From contig NZ_VTEX01000002.1 of the NCBI RefSeq assembly GCF_008180865.1, forward strand, positions 1 to 64,000: DNA of 64,000 nt, in the 5' to 3' direction. The position numbers and the translations under genes were made by a program. The notes under the pieces are model-generated. The model had not been told where the DNA came from and did no database searches. It was given only the letters and a program-made list of their open reading frames with translations. This document shows, piece by piece, positions 54,947 to 63,296 of the stretch. Position 1 is the first letter of the stretch; every line of letters starts with the position of its first letter. Source of the DNA: Rossellomorea aquimaris (GTDB lineage: Bacteria > Bacillota > Bacilli > Bacillales > Bacillaceae_B).

Positions 54947-54965
54947 TGATAACGCTTTCATTATA
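54947..54965 (-). promoter_or_regulatory. tctCBA -10 box and cre site
   Basis: Minus-strand TATAAT (54965-54960) overlaps TGAAAGCGTTATCA (54960-54947), a full match to the CcpA operator consensus TGWAARCGYTWNCW. No good -35 lies 17 nt upstream, fitting a promoter that needs an activator (presumably the adjacent CitB-type regulator) and is repressed by CcpA on preferred sugars. Confidence 0.85.
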
Positions 54966-55085
54966 GAAAATTCAGAAACTTAATAAAATAAATCGTAAAT
55001 AAACGGCAAAAGGAACTTTGTGGGTATATTGTTTATAAAGTTCATGGAATTGACTTATGTCGTATTACCAGCTAAAACTTATTAA

Positions 55086-55112
55086 ACCCTTTTAAACAAT
55101 CCACATATGATA
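55086..55112 (+). promoter_or_regulatory. Candidate sigma-K promoter
   Basis: AC (55086-55087), 16 nt, CATATGATA (55104-55112), matching the sigma-K pattern AC-N16/17-CATANNNTA; the start codon of the next gene is 35 nt downstream. Confidence 0.55.
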
Positions 55113-55146
55113 AAGCAACTTCCTTATAGTGAGAAAGGTGAGAGCG

Positions 55147-55455
55147 ATGTTTGATCAACGATTCAGTATGTACAGACCCATACACGGAGGCGGAGGGCAT
55201 GCGAGCTGGGGCAATGGACACGTACACGCCACATGGGGACACGGAACAAGTTGGAACCAGGGAGGAAATTGGAATCACGGAGGCAACTGGGGTTATCACG
55301 GAGGTGGCTACTATCCTGGATTTGCGGCGGGAACGGTGACTGGCTTAGCTGTGGGGGCTGCAGCTTCACCGGGTCCTTACCCTGTACCGGTTCCAGCTTA
55401 TCCTTACCCATATCCGTACCCTTACCCATATCCACCTCCCTACCCGCAATCTTAA
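55147..55455 (+). CDS. Gly/His/Trp-rich protein with Tyr-Pro repeat tail
   Basis: A 102-residue low-complexity protein. Residues 12-56 are rich in Gly, His, Trp and Asn (GGNWNHGGNWGYHGGG). A short hydrophobic stretch (AAGTVTGLAVGAAA) follows, then the tail has eight or so Tyr-Pro repeats. AAAGGTG lies 6 nt before ATG 55147. Composition resembles cysteine-poor spore-coat or cell-surface structural proteins, and a sigma-K-like promoter upstream supports mother-cell expression. This is inference; no family was recognised. Confidence 0.65.
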   Translation: MFDQRFSMYRPIHGGGGHASWGNGHVHATWGHGTSWNQGGNWNHGGNWGYHGGGYYPGFAAGTVTGLAVGAAASPGPYPVPVPAYPYPYPYPYPYPPPYPQS

Positions 55456-55462
55456 TAAAAGA

Positions 55463-55504
55463 AAGTGCTCCATCTCCTAGAAAAATGAGATGGAGCTTTT
55501 CTTT
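55463..55504 (+). terminator. Terminator of the Tyr-Pro-rich gene
   Basis: Stem GCTCCATCTC / GAGATGGAGC with a nine-base loop followed by TTTTCTTTC. Confidence 0.88.
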
Positions 55505-55661
55505 CATTATAGGTACTTATCCTTCATTGATTAAATAGTACAAGCACAAATTGGAAATATTTATCTTAGAAATAATAACAGTTCAAAATTCCATCAATTG
55601 TGATACTATAGATTAGTTAGTGTTTCGTTCATAGATTAGTAGAATCAAGGAGGAACTGAAT

Positions 55662-56387
55662 ATGGATTTCTTATTTCCACTTGGACTTGCCATTTCATCG
55701 GGAGCCATCATTGCACTATTAAAAATCATTGCAATCGATATCATACTATCCGGGGATAACGCGATTGTCATCGCTATGGCAACGAGAGGGTTACCGAAAG
55801 AACATCAAAACAGAGCGATTTTCTGGGGAACAGCAGGAGCTGTCATCCTGCGCATTTTCTTTGCTGCCATTATTGTGTACTTATTAAAAATTCCTTATGT
55901 TCATCTGATCGGCGGGGTCCTTCTTTTATGGATCGCCTATAAAGTACTGGTTGAAGGTGAAGAAGAAGCCAATATTAAATCTCATACCGGACTTAGACAA
56001 GCGATCACGACCATCATTATCGCAGATGCCGTCATGAGCCTTGATAATGTGGTGGCCGTTGCCGGTGCAGCACATGGGCATATCGGTATGATCGCCCTGG
56101 GAGTATTCATCTCGATTCCGATTATGATATTTGGATCAAAGGCGATTGTTAGAGTACTTGAAAAATATCGATGGATTGCCTATCTAGGTGCAGGAATTCT
56201 AGCATTTACAGCAGGTGAAATGATTGTTAGAGACGAGAAATTCTTACATTTACTTAATATCCATCATGGTCCTGTTACGTATTTGATCACAATCGGTCTT
56301 ACGGTTGGGGTTTTACTCATCGGATACTTAGTAAATAAGAAATCTGTTTCACCCCACAATAAAAACGTTGAACAATATAATGCTTAA
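55662..56387 (+). CDS. TerC family integral membrane protein
   Basis: A 241-residue protein with seven hydrophobic helices and the twin TerC metal-site motifs SGDNAIVIA (about residues 30-38) and SLDNVVAVAG (about 126-135). B. subtilis relatives (YjbE, YkoY/MeeY, YceF/MeeF) export or load manganese, so Mn2+ handling is the likely role. No yybP-ykoY manganese riboswitch fold was found in the short leader. AAGGAGG lies 9 nt before the ATG. Confidence 0.88.
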   Translation: MDFLFPLGLAISSGAIIALLKIIAIDIILSGDNAIVIAMATRGLPKEHQNRAIFWGTAGAVILRIFFAAIIVYLLKIPYVHLIGGVLLLWIAYKVLVEGEEEANIKSHTGLRQAITTIIIADAVMSLDNVVAVAGAAHGHIGMIALGVFISIPIMIFGSKAIVRVLEKYRWIAYLGAGILAFTAGEMIVRDEKFLHLLNIHHGPVTYLITIGLTVGVLLIGYLVNKKSVSPHNKNVEQYNA

Positions 56388-56391
56388 ATCC

Positions 56392-56424
56392 AAAAGATGC
56401 TTACATTTGTAGGCATCTTTTTTG
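56392..56424 (+). terminator. Terminator of the terC gene
   Basis: AAAAGATGC / GCATCTTTT stem with a 12-nt loop and T-run. Confidence 0.88.
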
Positions 56425-56486
56425 TTTTGTGGAGGAATCTTTAGGAGATACTAATTGGCAGTTGATCGAAGTGAGGACGTGTTCGT

Positions 56487-57191
56487 TTGGATTTCTTTAT
56501 GAGTCAGGAATCGTTGACTAGCCTGGAATGGATTTTGCGCGCTATTTTCGGCTTCATCTTTCTAATTATCATAGCTAAATTAATGGGACAAAGATCGATT
56601 TCACAGTTAAGATTCCTTGATTTTGTTATGGCCCTCCTTATAGGGAACATCATGGCTCACCCATTGTCTGACGAAGGGCTGGGATTGAAAGGCTCTATGC
56701 TCACCATGGGCACATTAGTGGCACTCTATCTGATTGGGGTATACCTCAGTCTGCATTCAACTTTCATACGAAAAATACTCGATCCTTCCCCTATCCCATT
56801 GATCGATAACGGGGAAATCCTATATCAAAATCTCAAGAAAGCACGTGTACCCATAGACAGCCTTTTGTCTGAATTAAGAAAGCAGCAGACCGAAGAAGTT
56901 GAGAATGTGGCATTGGCCCTGTGGGAAACTGGCGGAGAAATCTCTATATTTCTCAAACCACAATACCAGCCTGTGACTCAAAAGGATCTGTCCCTGTCCC
57001 CAAAAGGGTTCGATCTCCCCATGCCCGTTATTGAAGATCGGAAAATCAATCAATCTCTGTTAATGAAACTGGGAAAGGATGAACATTGGCTGCATGATCA
57101 GCTAAAGACCACCTACAATGTCACCGTGCACGATGTATTACTTGCCACGATCGATAAACAAGAGCACATTAAAATCTATTTGTATAAATAA
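56487..57191 (+). CDS. DUF421 family membrane protein (YetF/YrbG type)
   Basis: A 234-residue protein with three N-terminal helices and the DUF421 block AKLMGQRSISQLRFLDFVMALLIGNIMAHPLSD. A soluble C-terminal domain follows (about 95-234) with IDNGEILYQNLKKARVPIDSLLSELRKQ. In B. subtilis, related YetF-type proteins are spore or membrane proteins; SpoVA-linked and germination roles have been proposed for some. The start is TTG 56487 with GAGG about 10 nt upstream. Confidence 0.85.
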   Translation: MDFFMSQESLTSLEWILRAIFGFIFLIIIAKLMGQRSISQLRFLDFVMALLIGNIMAHPLSDEGLGLKGSMLTMGTLVALYLIGVYLSLHSTFIRKILDPSPIPLIDNGEILYQNLKKARVPIDSLLSELRKQQTEEVENVALALWETGGEISIFLKPQYQPVTQKDLSLSPKGFDLPMPVIEDRKINQSLLMKLGKDEHWLHDQLKTTYNVTVHDVLLATIDKQEHIKIYLYK

Positions 57192-57222
57192 AGCTCTCTC
57201 CGAATTTGGAGAGAGCTTTGTT
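57190..57222. terminator. Bidirectional terminator before the flavin reductase gene
   Basis: Perfect 12-bp stem AAAGCTCTCTCC / GGAGAGAGCTTT with a six-base loop, between convergent genes. Confidence 0.88.
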
Positions 57223-57224
57223 CA

Positions 57225-58274
57225 TTACTTCATCATCTGCCTGACCAGTTCTTTATTTCTCTTCTTGAATACTTCGTTATGGGAAGAAACCATGGCGAAT
57301 TTATTCGCTTCAGGTTGAATGAATTGCTTGGCTCTATTGACTGCGTTGGCCGCGTCCTGGAATGCTCCTGCAATCAAGTTCACCTTTCCATCGTGTTTCA
57401 AGATGTCACCCGCTGCGTAAATGCCTTCGATCGATGATTCGCTGGTAGTCGTACCAGCTATGTAATACTGATCGATCATGTCGATATTCAATGAACTATT
57501 TTTAAGCAGGGAAGTATCTATTTCATACCCATGATTAATGATTACTTCATCGATAGGTAAATAGGAAACCTCTCCTGTCTGATGATTGGTCAGTTGCACC
57601 TTTTCAATGGTTTCGTGATCAGCGGCTGCAATCAGCTTGGTAATAGATGTGTTGAGCAGGCAGGATGCCGAGCTGTTCATGAGCTGGGCACATTGAGCTT
57701 CGTGTCCGTTCAATGCTTCCTTTCGATAGGCAACATACACTTTCTTCGCTACTGGTTCTAATTCATTTGCCCAATCGATGGCTGAGTTCCCTCCACCTGA
57801 AATGATGACCGTCTTATCTTTAAACCTTTTTAATGACTTGACAGTGTAATTTAAATTAGAAACTTCAAATCGTTCTGCCCCTTCGATATCAAGCTTCTGA
57901 GGATTGATGATTCCGCTTCCCACTGCGATGATGACCGTTTTTGAGTAGTGCTTTTCCCCAGAAGAACCTTCTAATATAAAGGTACCTTCTTCATTGCGTG
58001 TAATGGATTCAACTTTTTCGTTCAAGACGACAGACGGATCGAAAGTCAATCCTTGTTGAACAAGCTGCTCAATTAATTTCGCCCCGGGAATCGGAGTGAG
58101 TCCCCCTACATCCCAAATCATTTTCTCAGGATACACATGTATCTTTCCACCCAATGTTGGCTGAAACTCGATGATCTTTGTTTTCATTTCTCTAAGTCCA
58201 CTATAGAAAGCTGAGTAAAGTCCCGCTGGACCTCCCCCAATGACTGTCACATCAAATAGTTCGTGATTATCCAT
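57225..58274 (-). CDS. ycgT: Ferredoxin/flavodoxin-NADP reductase (YumC/YcgT type)
   Basis: A 349-residue thioredoxin-reductase-fold flavoprotein with FAD motif VIGGGPAGLYSAF, NADP motif IISGGGNSAIDWA and the late FAD motif GIYAAGD. It lacks the redox CxxC of thioredoxin reductase, which identifies ferredoxin-NADP reductases of the YumC/YcgT group. A Fur box precedes it and it diverges from a siderophore importer. Together these suggest reduction of imported ferric siderophore or electron supply under iron limitation. The ycgT assignment over yumC rests on this Fur context. Confidence 0.85.
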   Translation of the reverse strand: MDNHELFDVTVIGGGPAGLYSAFYSGLREMKTKIIEFQPTLGGKIHVYPEKMIWDVGGLTPIPGAKLIEQLVQQGLTFDPSVVLNEKVESITRNEEGTFILEGSSGEKHYSKTVIIAVGSGIINPQKLDIEGAERFEVSNLNYTVKSLKRFKDKTVIISGGGNSAIDWANELEPVAKKVYVAYRKEALNGHEAQCAQLMNSSASCLLNTSITKLIAAADHETIEKVQLTNHQTGEVSYLPIDEVIINHGYEIDTSLLKNSSLNIDMIDQYYIAGTTTSESSIEGIYAAGDILKHDGKVNLIAGAFQDAANAVNRAKQFIQPEANKFAMVSSHNEVFKKRNKELVRQMMK

Positions 58275-58307
58275 TTCCGTCCACTCCTTGAGTAACCAAA
58301 ATATAAT

Positions 58308-58322
58308 TGATTATCATTCTCA
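58308..58322 (-). promoter_or_regulatory. Fur box of the flavin reductase gene
   Basis: TGATTATCATTCTCA matches the 7-1-7 Fur consensus TGATAATNATTATCA at 12 of the 14 defined positions; 34 nt upstream of the reductase start. Confidence 0.85.
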
Positions 58323-58368
58323 ATTACATCCTACATCTTTTTTTATGCTTTGACAATACAAATTTCTA

Positions 58369-58397
58369 TTGACATTAGTAAAAAAGGATTATAGTAT
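58369..58397 (+). promoter_or_regulatory. Sigma-A promoter of the siderophore importer
   Basis: TTGACA (58369-58374), 17-nt spacer, TAGTAT (58392-58397). Confidence 0.8.
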
Positions 58398-58413
58398 TTA
58401 AATTGTTCGAGAT

Positions 58414-58428
58414 TGAGAATCATTATCA
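58414..58428 (+). promoter_or_regulatory. Fur box of the siderophore importer
   Basis: TGAGAATCATTATCA, one mismatch to the 7-1-7 Fur consensus, 17 nt downstream of the -10 box and 31 nt before the first gene. Confidence 0.92.
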
Positions 58429-58458
58429 CTTTACTAATCTATAAACGGAGGTCTTAAA

Positions 58459-59304
58459 ATGGTTCGCCTCTATACAAACGAATTAAACATTGGCTACGGT
58501 GAACGCCTCATCGTGAAAAACTTAAGCGTGGACATCCCTGATAAAAAAATCACAACAATCATTGGTTCAAATGGTTGTGGAAAATCGACTTTACTGAAAG
58601 CGATTACCCGTATCATCCCCCATCATTCCGGCAACGTCCTGTTAGATGGTGAAAACATTTTTAAAGGCAACACAAAGGAATTAGCGAAGAAGATGGCGAT
58701 TCTTCCGCAAACCCCTGAGAGTGCCAGTGGACTGACGGTAGGGGAATTGGTTTCATATGGCCGTTTCCCTCATCAAAAAGGAATGGGCCGTCTATCGAAG
58801 AAAGATTATGACGTCATCAACTGGGCGCTTGAGGTGACAGGGACCCTGGAGTTTAAGTACAGGGAAGTCGATGCCTTATCAGGCGGTCAGCGACAACGCG
58901 TCTGGATTGCCATGGCTCTTGCCCAGGAAACAGATATCATCTTTCTAGATGAACCGACTACATATTTAGATATGGCTCACCAGCTGGAAGTACTGGAACT
59001 TCTACAGAAGCTGAATAGAGAACAGGAACGCACCATTGTGATGGTCCTCCATGATCTAAATCAAGCTGCACGATTTGCCGACTATATCGTTGCTTTAAAA
59101 GAAGGAGAAATCGTGAAAGCCGGAAATTGTGAGGAAGTCATCACCCATGAGGTCCTGAAAAAAGTATTTCAAATCGATGCTGAGATAGGAAGAGATCCTC
59201 GAACAAACAAGCCAATGTGTTACACATATAATCTACTAAAAGGAGAAGATCAACATGAAGAAATGGCTCATCCCTTTTACTCTGCTGTTAGTGCTGCTCG
59301 TTAG
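58459..59304 (+). CDS. yusV: Siderophore ABC transporter ATPase (YusV type)
   Basis: A 281-residue FecE-type ATPase with Walker A GSNGCGKST, signature LSGGQRQR, Walker B IIFLDEPTTYLD and switch VLHDLN. In B. subtilis YusV is the shared ATPase for several hydroxamate/catecholate importers and is unlinked from yfiY-yfiZ-yfhA; here it heads their operon. Its 3' end overlaps the binding-protein gene by 50 nt, adding about 16 residues beyond the usual family C-terminus. ACGGAGGT is 8 nt before the ATG. Confidence 0.9.
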   Translation: MVRLYTNELNIGYGERLIVKNLSVDIPDKKITTIIGSNGCGKSTLLKAITRIIPHHSGNVLLDGENIFKGNTKELAKKMAILPQTPESASGLTVGELVSYGRFPHQKGMGRLSKKDYDVINWALEVTGTLEFKYREVDALSGGQRQRVWIAMALAQETDIIFLDEPTTYLDMAHQLEVLELLQKLNREQERTIVMVLHDLNQAARFADYIVALKEGEIVKAGNCEEVITHEVLKKVFQIDAEIGRDPRTNKPMCYTYNLLKGEDQHEEMAHPFYSAVSAAR

Positions 59305-60184
59305 TGCCTGCGGCAACAGTTCTACGAAAGAAGAAAGCTCGGATTCAAAAGAAAAAGACATGAAGTCTTCTGATACCATCACCTATCAATCAGAAAATGG
59401 ACCGGTTGAAGTACCGGCTGATCCACAGCGCGTAGTCGTACTATCCTCATTTGCCGGTAACGTCATGGCATTGGATGTGAATGTTGTAGGTGTCGACTCA
59501 TGGTCAAAAATGAATCCCCGTTGGGATAAGGAATTAAAAGATGTGGAAGAAGTAACCGACGAAAGCCTGGAGAAAATCATTGAGCTTGACCCTGATCTAA
59601 TCATCGGCCTATCCAATATTAAAAATGTCGATAAGTTAAATGAAATTGCCCCTACTGTTACATACACTTATGGAAAAGTAGACTATTTAACACAGCACAT
59701 CGAAATTGGCAAACTACTAAATAAAGAAAAAGAAGCGACAGAATGGGTGGATGACTTCAAGAAGCGTGCCCAGACTGCAGGAGAAGACATCAAAGCGAAA
59801 ATTGGAGAAGATACAACCGTTTCCGTTATTGAAAGCTTCAATAAGCAATTATACGTTTATGGAAACAACTGGGGTCGCGGTACCGAGATCCTTTATCAGG
59901 AAATGGACCTGAAGATGCCTGAAAAAGTAAAAGAACAAGCGTTGGAACCTGGATATTTCGCTCTTTCAACAGAGGTTATGCCTGAGTATGCCGGAGATTA
60001 TCTGATTATAAGCAAAGACCCGAAAGCAGATAACTCATTCATGGATACAGAAACATACAAAAACATTCCTGCAGTAAAGAACAACCAAGTATATGAAGTG
60101 AACATGATGGAATTCTACTTTAATGATCCATTAACACTTGATTACCAGTTGGATTTCTTCAAAGAGAAATTTCTAGGCAATTAA
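59255..60184 (+). CDS. yfiY: Siderophore-binding lipoprotein (YfiY type)
   Basis: A 309-residue FecB/PeriBP_2 binding protein. The lipobox LVSAC has lipidated Cys19, followed by a Ser/Lys/Asp linker and two lobes joined by a long helix (VTDESLEKIIELDPDLIIG marks lobe 1). The N-terminus MKKWLIPFTLLL and the neighbours suggest YfiY, which imports schizokinen/arthrobactin-type siderophores in B. subtilis. The start lies inside yusV in another frame, with AGGAG 9 nt upstream. Confidence 0.88.
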   Translation: MKKWLIPFTLLLVLLVSACGNSSTKEESSDSKEKDMKSSDTITYQSENGPVEVPADPQRVVVLSSFAGNVMALDVNVVGVDSWSKMNPRWDKELKDVEEVTDESLEKIIELDPDLIIGLSNIKNVDKLNEIAPTVTYTYGKVDYLTQHIEIGKLLNKEKEATEWVDDFKKRAQTAGEDIKAKIGEDTTVSVIESFNKQLYVYGNNWGRGTEILYQEMDLKMPEKVKEQALEPGYFALSTEVMPEYAGDYLIISKDPKADNSFMDTETYKNIPAVKNNQVYEVNMMEFYFNDPLTLDYQLDFFKEKFLGN

Positions 60185-60189
60185 TTCGT

Positions 60190-60220
60190 AAAGGGGATTC
60201 TTATCACAAGAATTCCCTTT
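60190..60220 (+). terminator. Intercistronic hairpin after the binding protein gene
   Basis: AAAGGGGATTCTT / AAGAATTCCCTTT, 13-bp stem (one G-U) with a five-base loop and CTTTC behind it. It is likely a partial terminator or mRNA stabiliser, giving more binding protein than permease. Confidence 0.7.
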
Positions 60221-60253
60221 CTTTCTACTCCAATAAAGAAAAGATGATTGATT

Positions 60254-61258
60254 ATGAAAACTCAAAATCAGCGAGTTCCATTTTTTTATAAATTAATCGG
60301 GGCCACCTTCTTATTTGTTGCTGCATTTCTTATATCTGTGGTGTATGGGGCTGCAGAGACAACGGTGAAGGACGTATGGCTTGCACTGACTCCTGCCGGT
60401 GATGGGGATAAGGTAACCATCCTGCGGGAGATCCGCTTCCCCAGGGAAGTTGCCGCCATTGTTGTTGGAGCTTCTTTAGCCGTATCGGGAGCCATCATGC
60501 AGGGCATGACGCGAAATCCCCTTGCAGACCCGGGGTTACTTGGATTGACAGCAGGAGCAAACGCAGCATTAGCCGTTGCTCTTGCCTTTTCTTCTTCCAT
60601 CAGCTACTACGGCATTATGATTGCTTGCTTCATCGGCTCTGCTGTAGGGGCATTGTTGGTATTCGGCATCAGCTCAATGAAACGGGGCGGCTTCTCTCCC
60701 TTTAGAATTGTATTGGCCGGTGCTGCCGTTTCCGCCTTTTTATTTGCCATTTCTGAAGGAATCGGTCTCTATTTTAAGCTTTCCAAAGATGTGTCAATGT
60801 GGACGGCCGGTGGAATGATCGGGACAACGTGGAATCAGCTTCAAGTGATTGTTCCATTTATTTTAATCGGTATCGTGGTTTCAATCTTTTTATCCAGACA
60901 ACTAACCATACTAAGTTTAAACGAGGAAGTTGCCGTCGGATTGGGTCAACGTACGGCTTTTGTGAAAACGATCCTGTTTATCGTGATAGTTCTACTTGCA
61001 GGCGCTGCCGTTGCCCTTGTCGGGAATATGGTATTCATCGGCTTGATGATCCCCCATATTGTACGGGCTGTGGTGGGGACAGATTACCGCTTGATCATCC
61101 CTATCTCCACCCTGTTTGGAGCAACATTCATGCTGCTCGCAGATACGCTCGGCCGTACAATCAACGCCCCTTATGAAACACCTGTGGCAGCGATCGTCGC
61201 GATGATGGGCTTACCTTTCTTCCTGTTTATCGTGCATAAAGGAGGAAAAGGCTTCTGA
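60254..61258 (+). CDS. yfiZ: Iron-siderophore permease (YfiZ/FecC type)
   Basis: A 334-residue FecCD permease with ten helices and family blocks IRFPREVAAIVVGASLAVSGAIMQG, NPLADPGLLGL and the cytoplasmic coupling loop GLGQRTAFVK. It pairs with the next gene. The ribosome site is weak (AAGATG region), suggesting lower translation than the binding protein. Its stop overlaps the next start by one base (TGATG). Confidence 0.9.
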   Translation: MKTQNQRVPFFYKLIGATFLFVAAFLISVVYGAAETTVKDVWLALTPAGDGDKVTILREIRFPREVAAIVVGASLAVSGAIMQGMTRNPLADPGLLGLTAGANAALAVALAFSSSISYYGIMIACFIGSAVGALLVFGISSMKRGGFSPFRIVLAGAAVSAFLFAISEGIGLYFKLSKDVSMWTAGGMIGTTWNQLQVIVPFILIGIVVSIFLSRQLTILSLNEEVAVGLGQRTAFVKTILFIVIVLLAGAAVALVGNMVFIGLMIPHIVRAVVGTDYRLIIPISTLFGATFMLLADTLGRTINAPYETPVAAIVAMMGLPFFLFIVHKGGKGF

Positions 61259-62265
61259 TGATACATCCGGATTTGATCAAAAAACAACGATTACTTCTTA
61301 TTGGACTACTGATCCTTATCGCAGCAACAACATTTATTAGTATTGGAATGGGCTATTCTTCTGTTTCATATGATCGTCTACTGCCTACTATTTTAGGTGA
61401 AGGGTCATTTAAAGAAGAATTCATCCTATTTTCCATTCGTTTACCCAGAATCATCATTACGCTTTTGGCAGGTATGGCCCTGGCCCTTTCCGGTTGTATT
61501 TTACAAAGTATCACACGTAATGACTTAGCGGATCCCGGAATTATCGGTATCAATTCCGGGGCAGGGGTTTCCATTGCCATCTTCTTTTTATTTTTTCCGA
61601 TAGATGCCGGTTCATTTGCTTATCTCTTGCCTATTGTTGCATTTGCGGGAGCACTGATTACAGCTTGCTTGATCTACTTATTTTCGTATAGTAAGCGTAA
61701 TGGGATTCAGCCTGTCAGATTAGTCTTAGTAGGGGTCGGATTCTCCATGGCACTGTCGGGGCTCATGATCATTCTCATCTCCAGTGCCGAACGGGCAAAA
61801 GTGGATTTCATTGCCATGTGGCTGGCGGGGAATATCTGGGGGTCAGACTGGCCGTTCATATGGGCGCTTCTACCATGGCTCGTGATTCTGATTCCATTTG
61901 CACTCTATAAATCTCAGATGTTGAATCTTCTGGGATTAAGTGAACCTGTCTCTGTAGGTGTAGGAGTTTCCATCAATCGTGAACGTTTCATCATGCTGAT
62001 GGTAGCTGTGGCTTTAGCCGCATCGGCTGTTTCGGTCACAGGAGGAATCGCCTTTATCGGATTAATGGCTCCCCATATCGCCAAAGCTTTGGTCGGACCA
62101 CGCAATCAAATGTTCATCCCGATTGCCATACTGCTTGGCGGATGGCTATTATTACTTGCTGACACAGTCGGTCGTAATATCCTGGAACCCGATGGCATTC
62201 CAGCAGGGATCATGATCGCTTTGATCGGGGCACCTTATTTCATGTATTTGTTATTGAAAAAATAA
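61258..62265 (+). CDS. yfhA: Iron-siderophore permease (YfhA/FecD type)
   Basis: A 335-residue FecCD permease with ten helices and the blocks SIRLPRIIITLLAGMALALSGCILQ, NDLADPGIIGI and GVGVSINRERF. Together with YfiZ it forms the membrane channel driven by the YusV-type ATPase. It is the last gene of the Fur-controlled operon, followed by a terminator. Confidence 0.9.
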   Translation: MIHPDLIKKQRLLLIGLLILIAATTFISIGMGYSSVSYDRLLPTILGEGSFKEEFILFSIRLPRIIITLLAGMALALSGCILQSITRNDLADPGIIGINSGAGVSIAIFFLFFPIDAGSFAYLLPIVAFAGALITACLIYLFSYSKRNGIQPVRLVLVGVGFSMALSGLMIILISSAERAKVDFIAMWLAGNIWGSDWPFIWALLPWLVILIPFALYKSQMLNLLGLSEPVSVGVGVSINRERFIMLMVAVALAASAVSVTGGIAFIGLMAPHIAKALVGPRNQMFIPIAILLGGWLLLLADTVGRNILEPDGIPAGIMIALIGAPYFMYLLLKK

Positions 62266-62278
62266 GAACGAAATAAAG

Positions 62279-62309
62279 AAAGGTACCGGACTCTCCGGTA
62301 CCTTTCTCC
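62279..62309 (+). terminator. Terminator of the siderophore operon
   Basis: AAAGGTACCGG / CCGGTACCTTT perfect 11-bp stem with a five-base loop, before the convergent BASS gene. Confidence 0.85.
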
Positions 62310-62315
62310 ATTTCA

Positions 62316-63296
62316 TTACCTCACAGTGGGATTAACTTCACCTGTTACAAATTCCTCCTCTTTCCCTTCCTTCACAGGTTTCTTACTCCAAAACGTCGCA
62401 AGGATCGGCCCAGAAATATTATGCCACACGGCTGCTATCACACTTGGGAGCGCGGCAAGTGGTCCAAAGTGAGCAGTTGCAAGTGCGACTCCAAGTCCAG
62501 AGTTTTGCATCCCGACTTCAATTGAAATCGCTCTCCGCTTACTTTCATCTAATTTCATAAGGACTCCTGTGCCATATCCCAGTCCAAGTCCAAATAGATT
62601 ATGCAGGATCACAGCTGTGAAAATGATCATTCCCGAGGTTGCGATATTTTCAACATTTGCTGAAACAACGGCCGATACGATGATTATGATTGCCAATACT
62701 GAAATCAACGGAATGACATTTAAACTTTTTTCCACTGTGCTCGGGAATAACTTTCGAATGACTAACCCAAGAGTGATGGGTACGATGATCACTTGAACGA
62801 TGGAAAGAAACATGGCGATTGGATCGACAGGAAGCCATTGACCCGCTAATGCTAACAAAATCAGTGGAGTCGCAATCGGTGCCAATAATGTTGACAGTGA
62901 TGTCATGGCCACGGATAATGCCAGATTTCCTTTTGCCAGATACACCATCACATTGGATGCCGTCCCACCGGGAACCGATCCCAGTAATACCAATCCGGCA
63001 GCTAATTCACTCGGTAGATTCAGCATGTATGCTATCAATAGGGCACCCAATGGCATAATGATGAATTGCGCCAGTACTCCGGTGATGACCGGCAATGGCT
63101 TCTTCAGAACAAGCTGAAAGTCGACGGGCTTTAATGTAAGTCCCATACCGAACATCACGACACCTAATAGAATCGTTATATAGCCGCCCAATGGCAGAAA
63201 AGGAGCAGGAACAAAATAGGCTACCGCAGCTACGAGGATGACCCAAAAAGCAAAATATTTACCTGCCAGATTGCTGATCGTTTCGAGTAGTTTCAT
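62316..63296 (-). CDS. Bile acid:sodium symporter (BASS) family transporter
   Basis: A 326-residue membrane protein with ten helices and BASS blocks GVVMFGMGLTLKPVDF, LLGSVPGGTASNVMVYLAKGNLALSVAMT and EVGMQNSGLGVALA. Bacterial members take up organic anions such as pantoate or 2-oxoacids with Na+; the closest Bacillus annotation is YocS-like. AAGGAGG is 7 nt before the ATG, which overlaps the upstream stop (ATGA). Coupling with an FAD-linked hydroxyacid oxidase suggests a 2-hydroxy- or 2-oxo-acid as substrate. Confidence 0.88.
   Translation of the reverse strand: MKLLETISNLAGKYFAFWVILVAAVAYFVPAPFLPLGGYITILLGVVMFGMGLTLKPVDFQLVLKKPLPVITGVLAQFIIMPLGALLIAYMLNLPSELAAGLVLLGSVPGGTASNVMVYLAKGNLALSVAMTSLSTLLAPIATPLILLALAGQWLPVDPIAMFLSIVQVIIVPITLGLVIRKLFPSTVEKSLNVIPLISVLAIIIIVSAVVSANVENIATSGMIIFTAVILHNLFGLGLGYGTGVLMKLDESKRRAISIEVGMQNSGLGVALATAHFGPLAALPSVIAAVWHNISGPILATFWSKKPVKEGKEEEFVTGEVNPTVR

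Noticed and set aside
55505..55661. yybP-ykoY manganese riboswitch upstream of the TerC gene
   Set aside because: The leader is short and lacks the conserved paired bulges of that riboswitch.
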